44,375 nucleotides of DNA from contig JAAVCK010000012.1 in assembly GCA_014802325.1 (NCBI GenBank), positions 1 through 44,375 on the forward strand, in the 5' to 3' direction. A program made the translations under genes and the position numbers. Below are positions 15,764 to 24,736 of this stretch, piece by piece (position 1 is the first letter of the stretch; each line of letters begins with the position of its first letter). The notes under the pieces are model-generated. The model saw only the letters and a program-made list of their open reading frames with translations, ran no database searches and had not been told where the DNA came from. The DNA is from Bacteroides sp. (lineage in GTDB: Bacteria; Bacteroidota; Bacteroidia; Bacteroidales; Muribaculaceae).

Positions 15764-16510
15764 ATGAGCGAGGAACTTCTGAACCGCTACGCACGCGCCG
15801 CCGCCCATCCCGACGAGCCACGGCTCACCACAGGTGAACTGCTGGAACTTACGCGCGAATATGAGTGGTGGCCCGCTCCCGCCATAGAACTGCTGCGCCG
15901 CCCCGATGCCGAACTGACACCTGACACACGCGAGCACCTGCGCACTCTCATAGCCCTCAACTGCACCGATCTGAGTTCACGTGCGGCGCTTACCAGCGAC
16001 CGCGGCCGGTTGATGGCCGACTTCTATCCGGCCACCCCGGCAGCCACAGCCACCGGCACCGACGACGCCATATCCACCTTCCTTGAAACCTACGGCCACT
16101 CCTCGCCCGAGGAAGACCGACTGCTGGAGCAGATGATATTCAATCCGGTGCCTGACTACGGCGCCGTGCTCGCCGTGGACGATGACGAAGCGCCCGACGC
16201 GGCCGACGAATCGTCGTCGATCGACGCCTTTGTCAAAGCCTTCGCCACACCCGCGGCCGACGAACCCGCCACGCCCGCACCTGCGCCCGCCAAGCGTCAG
16301 ACCCCTGCTCCGGCGCCCGCTCCGGCGTCATCGCTCAGCGAAAGTTTAGCAAAAATTTACATAAAACAGGGGCGCTATAACAAGGCTTATGAAATTATCC
16401 TGCATCTTTACTTGAATAATCCAAAAAAAAGTATTTACTTTGCAGACCAATTGCGCTTTTTGAGAAAATTAATGCTCAACAGCCAGTCAACCGATAACGC
16501 AACCAATTAA
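15764..16510 (+). CDS. TPR-containing protein of the lptE-secG cluster
   Basis: A 248-residue cytosolic protein with no signal peptide. The first ~80 residues are helical, the middle is a low-complexity linker of Ala, Pro, Asp and Thr (APAPAKRQTPAPAPAPAS), and the C-terminus holds one clear TPR-like helix pair (SLAKIYIKQGRYNKAYEIILHL, NNPKKSIYFADQLRFLRKL, read in parts). Homologous genes between lptE and secG occur in Bacteroidales but have no defined role to my knowledge. The linker DNA is repetitive. Confidence 0.75.
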   Translation: MSEELLNRYARAAAHPDEPRLTTGELLELTREYEWWPAPAIELLRRPDAELTPDTREHLRTLIALNCTDLSSRAALTSDRGRLMADFYPATPAATATGTDDAISTFLETYGHSSPEEDRLLEQMIFNPVPDYGAVLAVDDDEAPDAADESSSIDAFVKAFATPAADEPATPAPAPAKRQTPAPAPAPASSLSESLAKIYIKQGRYNKAYEIILHLYLNNPKKSIYFADQLRFLRKLMLNSQSTDNATN

Positions 16511-16536
16511 AAAAATCACCTAAAGCAAGAATAATC

Positions 16537-16896
16537 ATGCTCTATTATCTTCTGATCATCCTCACCCTCATCTGCGCCGTGCTTCTGATCGCGGTGGTAC
16601 TCGTACAGAAATCAAAGGGAGGCGGTCTGTCGTCGACCTTCGCCGGATCCAACCAGATCATGGGCGTGCGCCGCACCACCAACTTCATCGAGAAGCTGAC
16701 CTGGTCGCTTGCCGGCCTCATCTGCCTTCTGGCCATCCTCTCTACTTTCGCCATGCCCCGCGCTATCTCTGCCAACACCTCTAAGGTAGCTCCCGTAGCC
16801 ACCGAGCAGACCGTAGGCGGTGACTTCGACGTGCCCGCTCCCGCAGCAGCACCCGCGCCCGCTCCCGCTCCCGCACCTGCCGAAGCCGGAGAATAA
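16537..16896 (+). CDS. secG: Preprotein translocase subunit SecG
   Basis: 119 residues. Two transmembrane helices (about 2-22 and 54-74) enclose a basic loop with the SecG signature VLVQKSKGGGLSSTFAG. The C-terminal ~35 residues are an Ala/Pro-rich tail (APAAAPAPAPAPAPAEAGE) that lengthens it beyond the usual ~75-110. SecG is the small subunit of SecYEG that assists SecA-driven export. The tail's PA repeats echo those of the upstream TPR gene. Confidence 0.93.
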   Translation: MLYYLLIILTLICAVLLIAVVLVQKSKGGGLSSTFAGSNQIMGVRRTTNFIEKLTWSLAGLICLLAILSTFAMPRAISANTSKVAPVATEQTVGGDFDVPAPAAAPAPAPAPAPAEAGE

Positions 16897-17053
16897 TCGC
16901 TCCGCCACCCTACACACTAAGCCTCTCATGAAGCAAGGGGGTCGTGCCCGCTCAGCGAGGCCGCAGTCACCCCTTACCGACGCCATGACACAGCATATAG
17001 CCTGCACGACCACGATTCGCGCGGGCTTTTCATGTATACCATAACACTCCCCT

Positions 17054-18886
17054 ATGAACGACCTTAAGAGTATCATCATGCGATTCGTACCTCCTTACAA
17101 GAAGTACCTCGCGCTCAATATCTTCTTCAACACCCTTGCGGCATTTCTCACCTTGTTTTCGTTTGCGGTGATAATCCCCATCCTCGAAATGCTTTTCAAG
17201 GTTAAGGAAGACGTCTACGGCTACATGCCCGTGGGCAGCGCAGGGCTCAAGGAAGTGCTGATGAACAACTTCTACTACTACACACAGGAGTGCATAGCAG
17301 CCTGGGGGCCTTCGATGACCCTTGCCGCCCTTGCCGCCCTGCTGGTGGTGATGACTGCTCTCAAGACCGGCACCACCTACCTCAGCTCCTACTTCGTGAT
17401 ACCGATGCGCTCGGGTATCGTGCGCGACATTCGCAATCAGCTCTACGACAAGATACTCTCGCTTCCGCTGGCATTTTTCACTTCCGAACGTCGCGGTGAC
17501 GTGCTGTCGCGCATGAGTGGCGACGTGGCCGAAATCGAAAACTCCATCATGGCGTCGCTCGACATGCTGTTCAAGAATCCCGTCATGATAATCGTGTGTC
17601 TGGCCATGATGATATTCATATCCTGGCAGCTCACGGTGTTTGTGCTCATACTTCTCCCTATAGCCGGTCTGGTGATGGGGCGCGTGGGCAAGCGGCTCAA
17701 GCGCAAGTCACTCGAAGCTCAGAATCAGTGGGGTGTACTGATGAGCTATATCGAGGAGACACTCGGTGGACTGCGTATCATCAAGGCTTTCAACGCCGAG
17801 GATAAGGTGCGCATCCGCTTCGAGGACGGCAATCAGGTATTCTATGACCTGTCCAACAACATAGCCCGCCGCCAGTCACTCGCTCACCCGATGAGCGAAT
17901 TTCTCGGCACACTCACCATAGCGATAGTGCTGTGGTTTGGCGGCACGCTAATACTCTCCGGCACGTCGAGCATCAATGCCGCCTCGTTTATCTACTACCT
18001 CGTGATCTTCTACTCTATCATCAATCCCGCCAAGGAACTGTCGAAAGCCGTCTATGCCATTCAGAAAGGTCTTGCCTCGATGCAGCGTGTCGACAAGATT
18101 CTCTCAGCCGAAAATCCCATCAAAGATCCGGCTGCGCCTGAGAAAATCGACTCGTTCAACGGACGCATCGAATATCGTGGCGTGACATTCGGCTACGACC
18201 CCGAGACTCCGGTGGTCAACGACGTGGATCTCGTGATCGAACCCGGACAGACCGTGGCTCTCGTAGGACAGAGCGGTTCGGGTAAGTCGACACTTGCCGA
18301 CCTGCTGCCGCGATTCTATGATATAGACCACGGCTCGATAACCGTCGACGGCCACGACATACGCTCACTGGCCGTACATGACCTTCGAGAACTGATGGGC
18401 AATGTGAATCAGGAGGCAATACTTTTCAACGATACATTCTACAACAATATCACCTTCGGCGTCAAAAACGCCACCCGCGAGCAGGTGGAAGCCGCTGCCA
18501 AGATAGCCAATGCCCACGACTTTATCATGGCAAGCGAACACGGCTACGACACCAACATCGGCGACCGGGGCTGCAAGCTCTCGGGCGGTCAGCGCCAGCG
18601 TCTGTCCATAGCCAGGGCAATCCTTAAAAATCCGCCCATCCTCATACTCGACGAGGCCACCTCGGCCCTCGACAGCGAGAGCGAAAAGCTCGTGCAGGAG
18701 GCTCTGGAGCGTCTGATGAAAGACCGCACCACTCTGGTGATAGCCCACCGCCTGTCGACTATCCGCAATGCCTCGCTGATATGTGTGCTCCACGAAGGAC
18801 GCATAGTGGAGCGCGGTACACACGACGAACTCATAGCTCTCGACGGATATTACCGCCACCTCGTCGACATGCAGTCGATGCGCTAA
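17054..18886 (+). CDS. MsbA-like ABC exporter (fused permease and ATPase)
   Basis: A 610-residue half-transporter that dimerises in the inner membrane. About six transmembrane helices lie in residues 20-320. The ATPase has Walker A GQSGSGKST (about 404-412), Q-loop, signature LSGGQRQRLSIARA (about 509), Walker B ILILDEATSALD, and the switch His in VIAHRLSTIRNA. The sequence is close to MsbA/lipid exporters (RGDVLSRMSGDVAEIENSI coupling region), and the nearby lptE makes a lipid A or phospholipid flippase plausible, but the substrate is an inference. Start: ATG at 17054, 157 bases after secG. Confidence 0.9.
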   Translation: MNDLKSIIMRFVPPYKKYLALNIFFNTLAAFLTLFSFAVIIPILEMLFKVKEDVYGYMPVGSAGLKEVLMNNFYYYTQECIAAWGPSMTLAALAALLVVMTALKTGTTYLSSYFVIPMRSGIVRDIRNQLYDKILSLPLAFFTSERRGDVLSRMSGDVAEIENSIMASLDMLFKNPVMIIVCLAMMIFISWQLTVFVLILLPIAGLVMGRVGKRLKRKSLEAQNQWGVLMSYIEETLGGLRIIKAFNAEDKVRIRFEDGNQVFYDLSNNIARRQSLAHPMSEFLGTLTIAIVLWFGGTLILSGTSSINAASFIYYLVIFYSIINPAKELSKAVYAIQKGLASMQRVDKILSAENPIKDPAAPEKIDSFNGRIEYRGVTFGYDPETPVVNDVDLVIEPGQTVALVGQSGSGKSTLADLLPRFYDIDHGSITVDGHDIRSLAVHDLRELMGNVNQEAILFNDTFYNNITFGVKNATREQVEAAAKIANAHDFIMASEHGYDTNIGDRGCKLSGGQRQRLSIARAILKNPPILILDEATSALDSESEKLVQEALERLMKDRTTLVIAHRLSTIRNASLICVLHEGRIVERGTHDELIALDGYYRHLVDMQSMR

Positions 18887-18907
18887 ATTTTTATTATCTC
18901 TGACCTC

Positions 18908-20404
18908 ATGAAACATCTCTTCCTCGCAATATTACTCATAACCCTCGGGGCCACCGCACAGGCCACCGATATTACCACCTCGGCTGCCGGATCGGTCGAA
19001 GCCGCTCTCGGCTCCGGCGCCGCATCAGTGACGTCTCTGGCCATAACCGGACCGGTCAACGCCGCCGATCTGCATTTCATAGCGTCGCTCCCCGCGCTCA
19101 CTACCCTCGACCTGTCGAAAGCCCGCATCGAGGAGCATCGTAACAGCCGCCTGGCCACCAACCACTCCGACTATAAAGCCGACCAGCTTCCGCCCTACAT
19201 ACTGGCAGGCGCCGGATTCTCTACCATTGTGCTCCCTGCGGGGCTTACCGAAATAGCCGACGGCGCACTCATGTCCACGTCGATCACCACTCTGTCAATA
19301 CCCGCATCGGTAAAGCGGATAGGCAACGGAGCGCTGGCCGACTGCCGTAAACTGACTCAACTCACCATCCCTGCCACCGTGACCGAAACCGGCACTCATC
19401 TGTGTGACGGCGCCACCTCGCTCGCGCGTGTATCCATCGGCACTGACGCCGTGGCGGCCTACGCATTTCGCGGATGCACGGCTCTCACCACCGTCGAAGG
19501 CTCTCCGACCACGATAGGCGACTTTGCTTTTGCCGGATGCACGTCGCTTAAGTCATATCCGTTCGGCCCGTCGCTCACCCATCTGGGCACCGGAGCATTC
19601 TACGGCTCAGGACTCACGGCAGCTCTCGGCTCGTGCCGCAATCTAAAGAGCATAGGCGACTATGCCTTCGCCCACTGCACTGCACTTGCCTCAGTCAATC
19701 TGCCCGAAGGCTTGACCGATGTGGGCGAAGGCGCGTTTTTCGACGATAATGCTCTGACCTCACTCACCATCCCATCCTCAGTGACCACGCTCGGCGACTT
19801 TTCGCTCAAGGGTACGAGCAAGATCGACTCATCAGAAGGACTGCTATCCGATGGCGTCACCACCGTGGGCCGATATGCTATGGCAGGTATGGAGTCACTG
19901 ACCAATGTAAGGATTCCTGCCGGCCTGACTGCGCTCGATGACTATGCCATGACAGGAATGACCGCGCTGGAGAGCATCGATGCCCGCCGTCCGCGCGAAG
20001 TACCCGAGACCGGCGCAGACGTGTGGCGTGGCATAGATCAATCGAAGGTGACGCTCTACGTCGACCCCTCGATGGAAAACTCATTTCTCGCCGCCGACCA
20101 GTGGAGCGAGTTTGCCATAGTGACATCAGGCATGAGGCAGGACGTGACAGCCGACGGCGTCGGCACTCCCGACGTGCGACTGGCCATAGCCGGCACCACA
20201 CTCGAAATCACGTCGTCAGTACCCGTAGTGTCAGCCGCCGTCTACGACATGGCCGGACATCTCCTCGTCGCGGCCACACCTCAGGCCTCAGCCTGCGAGC
20301 TTAGTCTGCCACTCGACCGGATAGCTCCGCAGGTGCTTCTGGTCAACGTATCGGTGGCCGCTTCATCAGGAGCCTCAACCATAACATTCAAGATCGCCAA
20401 ATAA
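18908..20404 (+). CDS. Exported leucine-rich-repeat (BspA/LRR_5-type) protein
   Basis: 498 residues with signal peptide MKHLFLAILLITLGATAQA. Residues ~60-400 are repeated ~23-residue units of the LRR_5 type (LTTLDLSKARIEE; SITTLSIPASVKRIGNGALADCRKL; SVNLPEGLTDVGEGAFFDDNAL, read separately), as in the BspA family of surface proteins from oral and gut bacteria that bind host or bacterial surfaces. The last ~85 residues form a small beta-domain (VSAAVYDMAGHLLVAATP..TITFKIAK) resembling a type IX secretion sorting domain. It begins 21 bases after the ABC exporter and probably shares its transcript. Confidence 0.85.
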   Translation: MKHLFLAILLITLGATAQATDITTSAAGSVEAALGSGAASVTSLAITGPVNAADLHFIASLPALTTLDLSKARIEEHRNSRLATNHSDYKADQLPPYILAGAGFSTIVLPAGLTEIADGALMSTSITTLSIPASVKRIGNGALADCRKLTQLTIPATVTETGTHLCDGATSLARVSIGTDAVAAYAFRGCTALTTVEGSPTTIGDFAFAGCTSLKSYPFGPSLTHLGTGAFYGSGLTAALGSCRNLKSIGDYAFAHCTALASVNLPEGLTDVGEGAFFDDNALTSLTIPSSVTTLGDFSLKGTSKIDSSEGLLSDGVTTVGRYAMAGMESLTNVRIPAGLTALDDYAMTGMTALESIDARRPREVPETGADVWRGIDQSKVTLYVDPSMENSFLAADQWSEFAIVTSGMRQDVTADGVGTPDVRLAIAGTTLEITSSVPVVSAAVYDMAGHLLVAATPQASACELSLPLDRIAPQVLLVNVSVAASSGASTITFKIAK

Positions 20405-20428
20405 AAAAATCATCGTTTCAACACCGCC

Positions 20429-21178
20429 ATGGGAAAAAACAAGCTCAGAAAATTTGCCGAAATGGAGACACTTGACTGTGTGCTCCAGTATCCGTTCAGA
20501 GTGCTCCGCGAGCAGGGCGGCTGTCCGCTCCGAGGCCGCTGGAACAGCGACTTCTTTCACCGCGACGCCCCTATAGTACTGGAATTGGGCTGCGGCAAGG
20601 GCGAGTATGCGGTAGGCATGGCTCAGAGCGATCCTTCAAAAAACTATATAGGTATCGACATCAAGGGCGCACGTATGTGGACCGGTGCCACTCAGGTGCG
20701 CGACTTAGGGCTGAAAAACGTAGCTTTTCTGCGCACGTCGATCGAACTTCTCGACTACTTTTTCGCCCCGGGCGAAGTGTCGGAAATCTGGATCACGTTT
20801 CCCGACCCGCAGATGCGCAAGATCAACAAACGTCTCACCGGCACACGCCAGCTCGAACTCTACCGCAAAGTACTGGTGGCCGATGGGTTGATGCACCTTA
20901 AGACAGACAGTCCGTTTCTCTACACATACACCCGCGAGATGCTCTCGGCCAACGGCATAGAGCCGCAGGCCATAACCGACGACTTATATGCCTCTGAGGT
21001 AGCCTCGCAGGTGCCCGATATACGCACTTTCTACGAACAGCAATGGCTTGACCGCGGACTATCGATCAAGTATATCCGTTTCCCGCTTCCGGCCGCTCCG
21101 GCGCTCGTGGAGCCTGAAGTAGAGATAGAGCCCGACACTTACCGCAGCTTCGGCCGCGGAGAGTTGCAAGGGTTTTGA
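20429..21178 (+). CDS. trmB: tRNA (guanine-N7)-methyltransferase TrmB
   Basis: A 249-residue methyltransferase that makes m7G46 in the variable loop of tRNAs using S-adenosylmethionine. It shows the SAM motif LELGCGKGEY, the acidic motif YIGIDIKGARMW, and the TrmB hallmark ITFPDPQMRKINKRLT, followed by LKTDSPFLYTYT. Length and start (ATG at 20429, 24 bases after the LRR gene) are normal for the Bacteroidetes form, which has an N-terminal extension (KLRKFAEMETLDCVLQYPF). It precedes mrp. Confidence 0.95.
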   Translation: MGKNKLRKFAEMETLDCVLQYPFRVLREQGGCPLRGRWNSDFFHRDAPIVLELGCGKGEYAVGMAQSDPSKNYIGIDIKGARMWTGATQVRDLGLKNVAFLRTSIELLDYFFAPGEVSEIWITFPDPQMRKINKRLTGTRQLELYRKVLVADGLMHLKTDSPFLYTYTREMLSANGIEPQAITDDLYASEVASQVPDIRTFYEQQWLDRGLSIKYIRFPLPAAPALVEPEVEIEPDTYRSFGRGELQGF

Positions 21179-21229
21179 CTGAATTGATAAATCATTGGCT
21201 AAAAAAATTTTTAAATTCTAAATTCTAAA

Positions 21230-22324
21230 ATGTATCCCCGACAGATTCTCGACGCTCTCGCTACCGTGCGCTACCCCGGCACGGGCAAGAATATTGTGGA
21301 AAACGGCATGGTGGAAGATGACATACGCATCGACGGCAACACCGTATCGTTTTCACTACGGTTTGACAAGCCCACCAATCCCTTCATCAAGTCACTGGTC
21401 AAGGCCTGCGAAGCCGCCATTCATCTCCATGTAGGCAAAGAGATCGAGGTTACAGTCAATGTGGTGACCGAGATAGCTCCCCTGCCCGAAAATCCGCCGG
21501 TGCTCCCCGGAGTCAAAAATATCATAGGAGTGGCCTCAGGCAAAGGCGGTGTCGGAAAGTCGACCGTTGCCTCCAACCTCGCCGTGGCACTCGCCCGCGA
21601 AGGCTACAAGGTAGGCCTGCTCGACGCCGACATATTCGGTCCGTCGGCGCCCAAGATGTTCGGCATCGAGGACGAGCAGCTTTATATCCACGAGGTCAAC
21701 GGCCGCACGCTGATACTTCCTATTGAGAAATATGGCGTGAAGGTGCTGTCGATAGGTTTCGTGGTGGATAAAGAGAAAGCTGTATTATGGCGCGGCTCCA
21801 TGGCTTCCAACGCACTCAAGCAGCTCATCACCGACGCTGACTGGGGCGAACTCGACTACTTCGTAATCGATATGCCCCCCGGCACAAGCGATATTCATCT
21901 GACACTTGTGCAGACACTCGCCCTCACAGGCGTGGTCATAGTCACCACCCCGCAGGAAGTGGCACTGGCCGATGCACGCAAGGGCATAGCGATGTTTCTT
22001 GAAGACAAGATCGACGTGCCGGTGTTGGGCATCGTAGAAAATATGGCTTGGTTCACCCCCGCCGAGCATCCCGACGAACGGTATTATATATTCGGACACG
22101 AAGGAGGCGTGCGTCTTGCCGAGCACCTTCACCTGCCGCTCCTGGCTCAGCTGCCTCTCGTGGCATCGGTGGCCGACAGCGGTGACAACGGAACACCCAT
22201 AGCTCTCGGCGACTCTTTGGCCGCGCAAAGCTACATACACCTTGCTCATGAGGTGATCACAGCCGTTGATAAGCGCAACTCCACTCTGCCTCCCACCCAG
22301 GTAGTCGACGTAACAAAACACTGA
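21230..22324 (+). CDS. mrp: Mrp/NBP35-family ATP-binding iron-sulphur carrier protein
   Basis: 364 residues. An N-terminal MIP18/DUF59-like domain (1-~85) is followed by a deviant-Walker P-loop ATPase (GVASGKGGVGKSTVASNLAVAL, DADIFGPSAPKMFG, DYFVIDMPPGTSDIHLT). Mrp/ApbC proteins carry Fe-S clusters between scaffold and target enzymes. The CxxC cluster motif of E. coli Mrp is absent: the matching region reads NMAWFTPAEHPDERYYIFG. From memory, other Bacteroidales Mrp proteins look the same here, so this is probably lineage-typical. Upstream is an AT-rich TAAATTCTAAATTCTAAA stretch. Confidence 0.9.
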   Translation: MYPRQILDALATVRYPGTGKNIVENGMVEDDIRIDGNTVSFSLRFDKPTNPFIKSLVKACEAAIHLHVGKEIEVTVNVVTEIAPLPENPPVLPGVKNIIGVASGKGGVGKSTVASNLAVALAREGYKVGLLDADIFGPSAPKMFGIEDEQLYIHEVNGRTLILPIEKYGVKVLSIGFVVDKEKAVLWRGSMASNALKQLITDADWGELDYFVIDMPPGTSDIHLTLVQTLALTGVVIVTTPQEVALADARKGIAMFLEDKIDVPVLGIVENMAWFTPAEHPDERYYIFGHEGGVRLAEHLHLPLLAQLPLVASVADSGDNGTPIALGDSLAAQSYIHLAHEVITAVDKRNSTLPPTQVVDVTKH

Positions 22325-22343
22325 AAAATAATTTCTTCTCACC

Positions 22344-24002
22344 ATGTCAACACATCGCTCCACATCACTGCTTGCCATCATCATCGCAGCCGTGGCAAGC
22401 CTCTCGGCTCAGATACCGGCAGGATATTATGACCGACTCAACGGAAAGTGCGGCGCCGAACTGAAAAACGCCGCCTACGAAATCATCAGTCCTCATACTG
22501 AAATTTCGTCATACAGCGATCTGCCCAGGTATTTTCAGGTCACCGACGTATATCCGGAGTCAAGCCGATGGTGGGATATGTATTCCGACATCGAACTTTT
22601 CGCCCCGAGTTTCCGCGGCCTCAACCGCGAGCACTCTTTCCCGAAAAGCTGGTGGGGCGGAAACACCGACATACCCGCCTACATCGACCTCAATCACCTC
22701 TATCCGTCGGAAGCCGCAGCCAATCAGGCCAAGAGCAACTATCCGCTCGGCGTAGTGGCCAATGCATCGTTTGACAACGGACTTGTCAAAGTGGGTAGTC
22801 CGGTGAGCGGCCAGGGCGGCGGTGCATCAAAGGTGTTCGAGCCGGCCGACGAGTATAAAGGCGACTTTGCCCGCACGTATTTCTACATGGCCACGTGCTA
22901 TCAGAATCTCACGTGGAAATACACTTTCATGGTGCAGAGCGACCTCTACCCCACCCTCACCCCCTGGGCCATGAACCTACTTCTCGAATGGGCCGAGAAA
23001 GACCCGGTGAGCGAGAAAGAGGTGATGCGCAACGAGCATGTCTACATGTATCAGAACAACCGCAACCCCTTCATCGACTTCCCCGAGCTGGCTAATCATA
23101 TATGGGGCAACCGCAAGACAGAGCCTTTCAAAGTCGACGAGACTCCTCAGCCAGGCGATGTGCCCGTGCTCATAACTCCCGTGCAGGATATGAGCCTCGA
23201 CTTCGGCGAAGTAGCCGTGGGCAAATCCGCCACAGCCAAACTGCTCTTTCACGGACAGAACCTCACCAAAGACCTCTCGGTAGTGGTGGCCGGCACTGAC
23301 CGCAAACTGTTCACCCCCGAGTCACGCACCGTGTCATACCGTCTGGCCAACTCATCGGCAGGGACTTATCTCAATATCACCTATACTCCCACCGAGACGG
23401 GCGACCATACAGCCACTCTCAATGTGTATGACGGCGATCTCACCGGTACCGGTATCTACGTATATCTCCGCGGAAGCGGAGCCGACATCCCGTCGCTCAG
23501 CCCCGTAGTGGCTCTCCCGCCCCAGGATGTCACAGCCGACAGCTATCTGGCTTCGTGGGAAGTGCCCTACGGTGATGTGGTGGACTACTACGTGATGAGC
23601 CGCACACGCTACGTAGGCGGCGCCACTCTGACCGAGGAAATAGAATGTGAGGAAAACTTCTATACCGTGACCGGCTTTGCCGACAGTGATCAGGAAACGT
23701 ATTCGGTGCAGAGCGTGAGACTCGGCTACCGCTCACCCGAATCCAACCTCGTGTTCGTGACCCACTCCGGACTTACCACCGTTGGCGAAGACATGCCACT
23801 TGCCGCAGAGACACCCGGCGGCGGTGTTATACGATTCACCTGCGCGGGCGTACATACCGACGTGCGCATCTATGACATCACCGGCCGACTCTTCGCCACG
23901 CTCCCCGAACTGACCGACGGCATGGAGATCACCCTCCCCGCAGGCATATATTTCATCGTCACCGCCACCCACGCCACCCCGCTGCGCACTATCGTGAAAT
24001 AG
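22344..24002 (+). CDS. Secreted endonuclease I-family nuclease with type IX sorting-like domain
   Basis: 552 residues with a signal peptide ending SLSAQIP. The nuclease domain (~25-250) has the beta-beta-alpha-metal motif of endonuclease I: LNREHSFPKSWW (H97 the likely general base) and DLNHLYPS (D115 to H118 as metal ligands). A choice-of-anchor-like domain (~265-370) and an Fn3-like domain (~385-475) follow, then a C-terminal ~75-residue sorting domain with the classic pattern VRIYDITGRLFATLP..LPAGIYFIVT..TIVK. Predicted role: extracellular or surface-bound DNase for nutrient or phosphate scavenging, secreted through type IX secretion. It lies 20 bases after mrp. Confidence 0.9.
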   Translation: MSTHRSTSLLAIIIAAVASLSAQIPAGYYDRLNGKCGAELKNAAYEIISPHTEISSYSDLPRYFQVTDVYPESSRWWDMYSDIELFAPSFRGLNREHSFPKSWWGGNTDIPAYIDLNHLYPSEAAANQAKSNYPLGVVANASFDNGLVKVGSPVSGQGGGASKVFEPADEYKGDFARTYFYMATCYQNLTWKYTFMVQSDLYPTLTPWAMNLLLEWAEKDPVSEKEVMRNEHVYMYQNNRNPFIDFPELANHIWGNRKTEPFKVDETPQPGDVPVLITPVQDMSLDFGEVAVGKSATAKLLFHGQNLTKDLSVVVAGTDRKLFTPESRTVSYRLANSSAGTYLNITYTPTETGDHTATLNVYDGDLTGTGIYVYLRGSGADIPSLSPVVALPPQDVTADSYLASWEVPYGDVVDYYVMSRTRYVGGATLTEEIECEENFYTVTGFADSDQETYSVQSVRLGYRSPESNLVFVTHSGLTTVGEDMPLAAETPGGGVIRFTCAGVHTDVRIYDITGRLFATLPELTDGMEITLPAGIYFIVTATHATPLRTIVK

Positions 24003-24028
24003 CTTTAATCCTTAGCCTCGATTTTACA

Positions 24029-24736
24029 ATGAATCCATTGCATAATTTCATGCCTGATGTGGCCCGCGCGATAACTCTCTTCTGGGAGACAAAGGACAGA
24101 CAGTTAAAGTACAGTGTCGACACGTCCAACCGCGGCGCTGTTGTTGCCGGAAAACAATTGGATGGATTTATTGATCTGTTACGACATATAGGTCGCTCTG
24201 CCGGTATCCCTGATGAATGTATGTTTGACAGAAACAACTACCTGCCGGGATATTTCAGGTCTTCAAAAGATTGGGATTTCTTGATCATTAGCCCGTCAGG
24301 TAACTTACTGGTGGCCATAGAGCTGAAATCACAAGTAGGATCATATGGAAATAACTTCAATAATCGGGCTGAGGAAGCTATCGGTACAGCCACTGACTTC
24401 TGGACGGCCTTTCGTGAAAACGAATTTCCGACATATGGCACTCCGTGGTTAGGGTATATTATGCTGATAGGCGATGATGACAAATCATCTGCTCCGGTAA
24501 GAAATCACTGCAATCATTATCAGGTATTACCTGAATTTGACAATGCATCGTATATCGACCGGTACAGAATCCTATGCGAAAAATTGATGACTGAGAGGCT
24601 TTACACGTGCTCTTGTCTTATCGCTTCAAGTGATAAATCCTCTTACAGAGACATATCCGATCAGCTTTCAATCAGTCGCTTCATTAATTCCCTCAATGGA
24701 TACCTAATCGGTTGTGCCGGTGAATTTAACGGGTAA
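24029..24736 (+). CDS. Type II restriction endonuclease, XhoI/PaeR7I family (predicted CTCGAG)
   Basis: 235 residues. The protein follows the XhoI/PaeR7I family closely: FW..KDRQ..YSVD, VVAGKQLDGFIDLL, LPGYFRSSKDWD, IELKSQVGSYGNNFNNRAEEAIGTA, FWTAFRE and PWLGYIMLI. The PD-(D/E)xK core reads D83, then E98-L99-K100. Length matches PaeR7I (~245). Known family members cut C^TCGAG, so that specificity is predicted here. The gene is more AT-rich than the GC-rich genes on both sides, suggesting transfer. The methyltransferase gene starts within its last 23 bases. The reading frame is intact. Confidence 0.9.
   Translation: MNPLHNFMPDVARAITLFWETKDRQLKYSVDTSNRGAVVAGKQLDGFIDLLRHIGRSAGIPDECMFDRNNYLPGYFRSSKDWDFLIISPSGNLLVAIELKSQVGSYGNNFNNRAEEAIGTATDFWTAFRENEFPTYGTPWLGYIMLIGDDDKSSAPVRNHCNHYQVLPEFDNASYIDRYRILCEKLMTERLYTCSCLIASSDKSSYRDISDQLSISRFINSLNGYLIGCAGEFNG

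Noticed and set aside
16897..17053. Small RNA or terminator between secG and the ABC exporter gene
   Set aside because: Only a weak 8-bp inverted repeat (GGTCGTGC 16940-16947 with GCACGACC 17004-17011) separated by 56 bases; too weak to call.
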